Origin: an uncultured Treponema sp.
GTDB taxonomy: Bacteria; Spirochaetota; Spirochaetia; Treponematales; Treponemataceae
Assembly (NCBI GenBank): GCA_934699065.1
Contig: CAKUWD010000050.1
Location: 1-16,074 of the forward strand
Direction of reading: 5' to 3'
DNA: 16,074 nt
Made by a program: the position numbers and the translations under genes. The notes below the pieces were generated by a model. That model was not told the origin of the DNA. It did not search any database and saw only the letters and a list, made by a program, of their open reading frames with translations. Of this stretch, positions 14,233 to 16,074 are shown in pieces. Each line of letters starts with the position of its first letter. The stretch's first letter is position 1.

Positions 14233-16074
14233 ACCATTAGCAGCATAATATCACTGTTTCGAATTCCACTGATGCGGTTAGCCTGCCCCAGAGTTACCGG
14301 GCGGATTGCTTCGAGCTTGTTGCGGCTCTCTGCTGAAAGAGACGGAATACTACCGTAATCAAAATCTGCAGGGATGCGGGCATTCTCCATTTTGTGAAGT
14401 TTTTCTACGCGCTTGTCCTGCTTTTCAATATAGTATTTATACTTTGCGTCAATCTTTGCCATTTCCCAGTCTGCTTCAGGGTAGCCTGGATTTTCCATTT
14501 CAGGCTTTTTGAGCAGAAGAGCTTCAATTTCTGAAAGACGGGCATATTTTTCGTTTATAGCATCAAACTGTGCCTGAGTTTTAAGGCCGCAGCGGAAGGC
14601 ATATTTTGAAAGGCGGCGGTCTGCTGTATCATGGCGGAGCTTTAAGCGGTATTCAGCGCGGGCTGTGAACATGCGGTAAGGCTCTTTAGTTCCAAGAGTT
14701 ACAAGGTCGTCTATAAGTACGCCGATATAAGCTTCATCACGGCCAAGAATTACAGGCTCAAATTCCGGAATCTTGTCAAAGGCATCAAAGCCGGCATTTT
14801 TCTGAATGCCACGTTCATAATCGTTGAGCTCGTGAGTTTCGCGTTCAGAGATTTCGGCAAAACGTGCCTTTTCTTCGTTGGTCATATTGGCCTTTGGACG
14901 GAAGGCGCCAGGTTCTGTGCTTGATGGAACGCCATTCAATGTATGAGGCAGCTCTGCAAGAGGACCGCATACTTTTATATGCTCACGGGCATAAAGTCCG
15001 GCATTCATTCCTGCTATAAGGCCCTGGCCGGCAGCTTCCTCATAACCAGAAGTTCCGTTTATCTGACCGGCATTGAAAAGGCCTGCAACACGCTTAGTTT
15101 CCAGAGATGGATAGAGCTGGGTCGGTTCAACAAAGTCATATTCTACGGCGTAACCCGGGCGGCTCTGTACGGCATTTTCAAAGCCAGACATTGTACGCAT
15201 AAAGGCATCCTGTACACATTCAGGCAGGCTGGAAGAAAGTCCATTAAGGTAGATTTCGTCAGTTTCAAGACCTTCCGGTTCTACGAAAATCTGATGTCGG
15301 TCGCGTTCCTTAAAGCGCATAACCTTGTCTTCGATAGAAGGACAATAGCGCGGACCAATGCCGCTGATTTTACCGCTGTACAAAGGAGAACGTCCAATAT
15401 TATCGCGGATGATTTTATGAGTTTCTTCGTTTGTATAAACAATGTGGCAGTTTACTAATGGGCGTTCTTCGCGCTCTGTTTCAAAGCTGAAAGGAATAAC
15501 CTCTGTGTCTCCGGGCTGTTCGTCGAGTTTGCTAAAGTCCACGGTTTTTCTTAAAATACGTGGCGGTGTTCCAGTCTTGAGACGGCCGGTTGTAAAGCCA
15601 AGCCGGTGCAGGCTTTCTGTAAGTCCGTATGCAGCAGGTTCGCCTACACGTCCGCAAGGTGCATCATATTCACCAATAAAAATGCGGCCACCGAGGAAAG
15701 TACCTGTTGTTAATACAACGGAGCGTACGGGAATGACACGCCCGCGTTCGGTTACCACGCCGGTTACCTTCTGGCGCATTCCGCTTTTGGCTGCTGCTGT
15801 GCGTCCGTCTCCACGGAACTCACCTGGAATAGTTCCCTTTTCTGCAGCAGAATCGCTGTTAGGTGGAAGCGGAGTAGAGCTTGCAGTTGTAAGGATATCA
15901 ATAACGGTATCCATCAGTGTATAAAGATTTGGAGTTGTTTCACAGATTTTTCGGGCAAGCATTGAATAGGTAATCTTATCTGCCTGGGAACGTGGTGCCT
16001 GTACAGCAGGTCCGCGGCTTTTATTGAGCATGCGGAATTGAATCATAGATTTGTCGATGAGTTTTGCCATCTGC
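14217..16074 (-). CDS. mnmG: tRNA uridine-5-carboxymethylaminomethyl modification enzyme MnmG, 5' end outside the window
   Basis: MnmG (GidA) is the FAD-binding partner of MnmE, which together modify the wobble uridine of several tRNAs. The frame continues to the window edge, and the visible part begins at a point homologous to about residue 75 of the family (MAKLIDKSMIQFRMLN, GPAVQAPRSQADK). The N-terminal FAD GxGxxG motif is therefore outside, and the ATG at 16070 is internal. Visible landmarks, numbered from that ATG, are VVLTTGTFLGGRI (118-130), GRLKTGTPPR (162-171), GPRYCPSIEDKV (239-250), FNAGQINGTSGYEEAAGQG (332-350), ILGRDEAYIGVLIDD (441-455), EPYRMFTARAEYRLKLR (463-479) and the C-terminal helical MnmE/tRNA-binding region ending LLMVYLKR. 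Two segments, about 62-100 and 367-438, are long insertions compared with the usual roughly 630-residue protein. All core motifs are intact. Confidence 0.92.
   Translation of the reverse strand, partial: QMAKLIDKSMIQFRMLNKSRGPAVQAPRSQADKITYSMLARKICETTPNLYTLMDTVIDILTTASSTPLPPNSDSAAEKGTIPGEFRGDGRTAAAKSGMRQKVTGVVTERGRVIPVRSVVLTTGTFLGGRIFIGEYDAPCGRVGEPAAYGLTESLHRLGFTTGRLKTGTPPRILRKTVDFSKLDEQPGDTEVIPFSFETEREERPLVNCHIVYTNEETHKIIRDNIGRSPLYSGKISGIGPRYCPSIEDKVMRFKERDRHQIFVEPEGLETDEIYLNGLSSSLPECVQDAFMRTMSGFENAVQSRPGYAVEYDFVEPTQLYPSLETKRVAGLFNAGQINGTSGYEEAAGQGLIAGMNAGLYAREHIKVCGPLAELPHTLNGVPSSTEPGAFRPKANMTNEEKARFAEISERETHELNDYERGIQKNAGFDAFDKIPEFEPVILGRDEAYIGVLIDDLVTLGTKEPYRMFTARAEYRLKLRHDTADRRLSKYAFRCGLKTQAQFDAINEKYARLSEIEALLLKKPEMENPGYPEADWEMAKIDAKYKYYIEKQDKRVEKLHKMENARIPADFDYGSIPSLSAESRNKLEAIRPVTLGQANRISGIRNSDIMLLMVYLKR

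Noticed and set aside
14943..15924. Two longer plus-strand open frames (14943-15458 and 15442-15924) opposite mnmG
   Set aside because: The mnmG strand carries continuous family motifs here; the opposite frames have none and no ribosome binding sites.
16068..16070. ATG at 16070 as the true start of mnmG
   Set aside because: The residues just after it match the interior of MnmG, and the FAD-binding N terminus would be missing; the frame is still open at the window edge.

Overview
The window looks like a chromosomal segment from a host-associated spirochaete, most likely a gut or rumen Treponema. This is an inference from gene content: a FliL-like protein, a diacylglycerol-type GT4 glycosyltransferase, a LacI-type sensor fused to GGDEF, and several palindromic intergenic repeats. 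Base composition is moderately AT-rich. I see no rRNA, tRNA, CRISPR array, transposase, phage gene or replication origin. Both ends cut through genes: an unassigned membrane sensor on the left, and mnmG missing its 5' end on the right.

Layout. (1) Positions 1-3239, minus strand: a compact alcohol dehydrogenase to aldehyde dehydrogenase pair, followed by the first 180 codons of a membrane-anchored protein with a probable extracytoplasmic domain. (2) Positions 3340-10176, plus strand: a tightly packed run of hflX, a FliL-like single-pass membrane protein, a GT4 glycosyltransferase resembling glucosyl-diacylglycerol synthases, a pepF-type M3 oligopeptidase, and a soluble LacI-sensor/GGDEF diguanylate cyclase. 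A second promoter lies inside this run, immediately before the glycosyltransferase. (3) Positions 10230-12259, plus strand: an adenosine deaminase-family gene with a clear promoter, upstream dyad and GTG start; a repeat-rich spacer; and a class I SAM methyltransferase carrying an in-frame palindromic repeat. (4) Positions 12286-14032, plus strand: a multi-pass membrane HD-GYP phosphodiesterase with its own promoter. (5) Positions 14033-14216: a 184-bp spacer between convergent genes, full of inverted repeats. (6) Positions 14217-16074, minus strand: mnmG. No stretch longer than 300 bases lacks a gene.

How the genes fit together. A predicted c-di-GMP synthase (8203-10176, with a sugar-binding-protein-like sensor) and a predicted c-di-GMP hydrolase (12320-14032, with a membrane sensor) lie about 2 kb apart. 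The FliL-like protein and the glycolipid-type glycosyltransferase suggest a link to motility or the envelope. The dehydrogenase pair would interconvert an alcohol, its aldehyde and its acid. HflX and MnmG are housekeeping proteins of ribosome rescue and tRNA modification.

The most unusual signals are: two promoters whose -10 boxes sit 7-10 bases before the ATG, implying leaderless mRNAs; a double palindrome translated in frame inside the methyltransferase; a 12-bp palindrome at the pepF/diguanylate cyclase junction; a stem built from the last codons of mnmG; and two large insertions in MnmG. I do not see a clearly new multi-gene defence or metabolic system.
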